From assembly GCA_937958685.1 (NCBI GenBank), contig CALGNF010000016.1, positions 1 through 5,457 on the forward strand: a DNA stretch of 5,457 nt. The letters run 5' to 3'. This stretch comes from an uncultured Caryophanales bacterium (lineage in GTDB: Bacteria > Bacillota_I > Bacilli_A > Izemoplasmatales > Hujiaoplasmataceae). The position numbers were made by a program, and so were the translations under genes. Every line of letters starts with the position of its first letter. Position 1 is the stretch's first letter. Below are positions 5,413 through 5,457 of this stretch, one piece after another. The notes beneath the pieces were generated by a model. It saw only the letters and a program-made list of their open reading frames with translations. It was not told the origin of the DNA and did not search any database.

Positions 5413-5457
5413 AGATCGGAAGAGCGTCGTGTAGGGAAAGAGTGTAGATCTCGGTGG
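5413..5457 (-). other. Illumina TruSeq P5/Read-1 adapter, reverse orientation (library artefact)
   Basis: This is the exact reverse complement of bases 1..45, beginning AGATCGGAAGAGC. It truncates the replisome organizer and creates a false TAG at the junction. Identity over all 45 bases on both sides, with no match continuing into the insert (46 is C, whereas the base opposite, 5412, would need to be G), marks the repeat as adapter only. Confidence 0.98.

Noticed and set aside
5411..5413. TAG stop before the replisome organizer frame
   Set aside because: The stop forms only at the junction of insert and adapter, so it is not an upstream boundary of the gene.
1..5457. Terminal inverted repeats as a transposon or linear-replicon end
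   Set aside because: The 45-base repeat is exactly the Illumina adapter, and the match stops at the insert boundary.

Overview
The window is one 5.37-kb piece of phage-type DNA (46..5412) with the same 45-base Illumina adapter on each end in opposite orientation. The two ends are therefore ends of a sequenced library fragment, not biological termini, and the genes touching them are cut. All eight genes lie on the minus strand, so transcription runs from right to left. They are packed with overlaps or gaps of at most 22 bases, and most have a strong GGAGG-type Shine-Dalgarno site. This packing, the ribosome binding sites and the protein families suggest the early/replication region of a temperate phage, or a related mobile element, of a Firmicutes host, perhaps a gut or rumen Clostridia-like bacterium. 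The host assignment is inference; base composition looks roughly balanced by eye.

In transcription order (right to left): a phage replisome organizer lacking its N-terminus (4766..5412); a DnaC/DnaI-type AAA+ helicase loader (4000..4833); a protein with a C-terminal NUMOD1-like DNA-binding segment (3434..4003); a small winged-helix-like protein (2989..3447); two proteins of unknown function (2580..2996 and 2005..2583); a PcfK-like protein with an added Cys-rich module (1230..1982); and a PcfJ-like protein cut at the left end (46..1224). The PcfJ frame has no stop before the window edge, but all 393 codons read cleanly.

The first two genes form an initiator/loader pair like lambda O-P. Inside the linker-coding part of the initiator gene is a dyad-symmetric array of GTAAC/GTTAC sites with 11-base spacing (5278..5313), flanked by a G-free, 75% A+T tract (5229..5272). 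This is a good candidate for the element's replication origin. The downstream genes probably serve DNA binding and poorly understood accessory replication roles. PcfK also carries a motif resembling the sliding-clamp binding peptide. No tRNA, CRISPR array, insertion sequence or plus-strand gene is supported, and no stretch longer than 22 bases between genes is uncovered.
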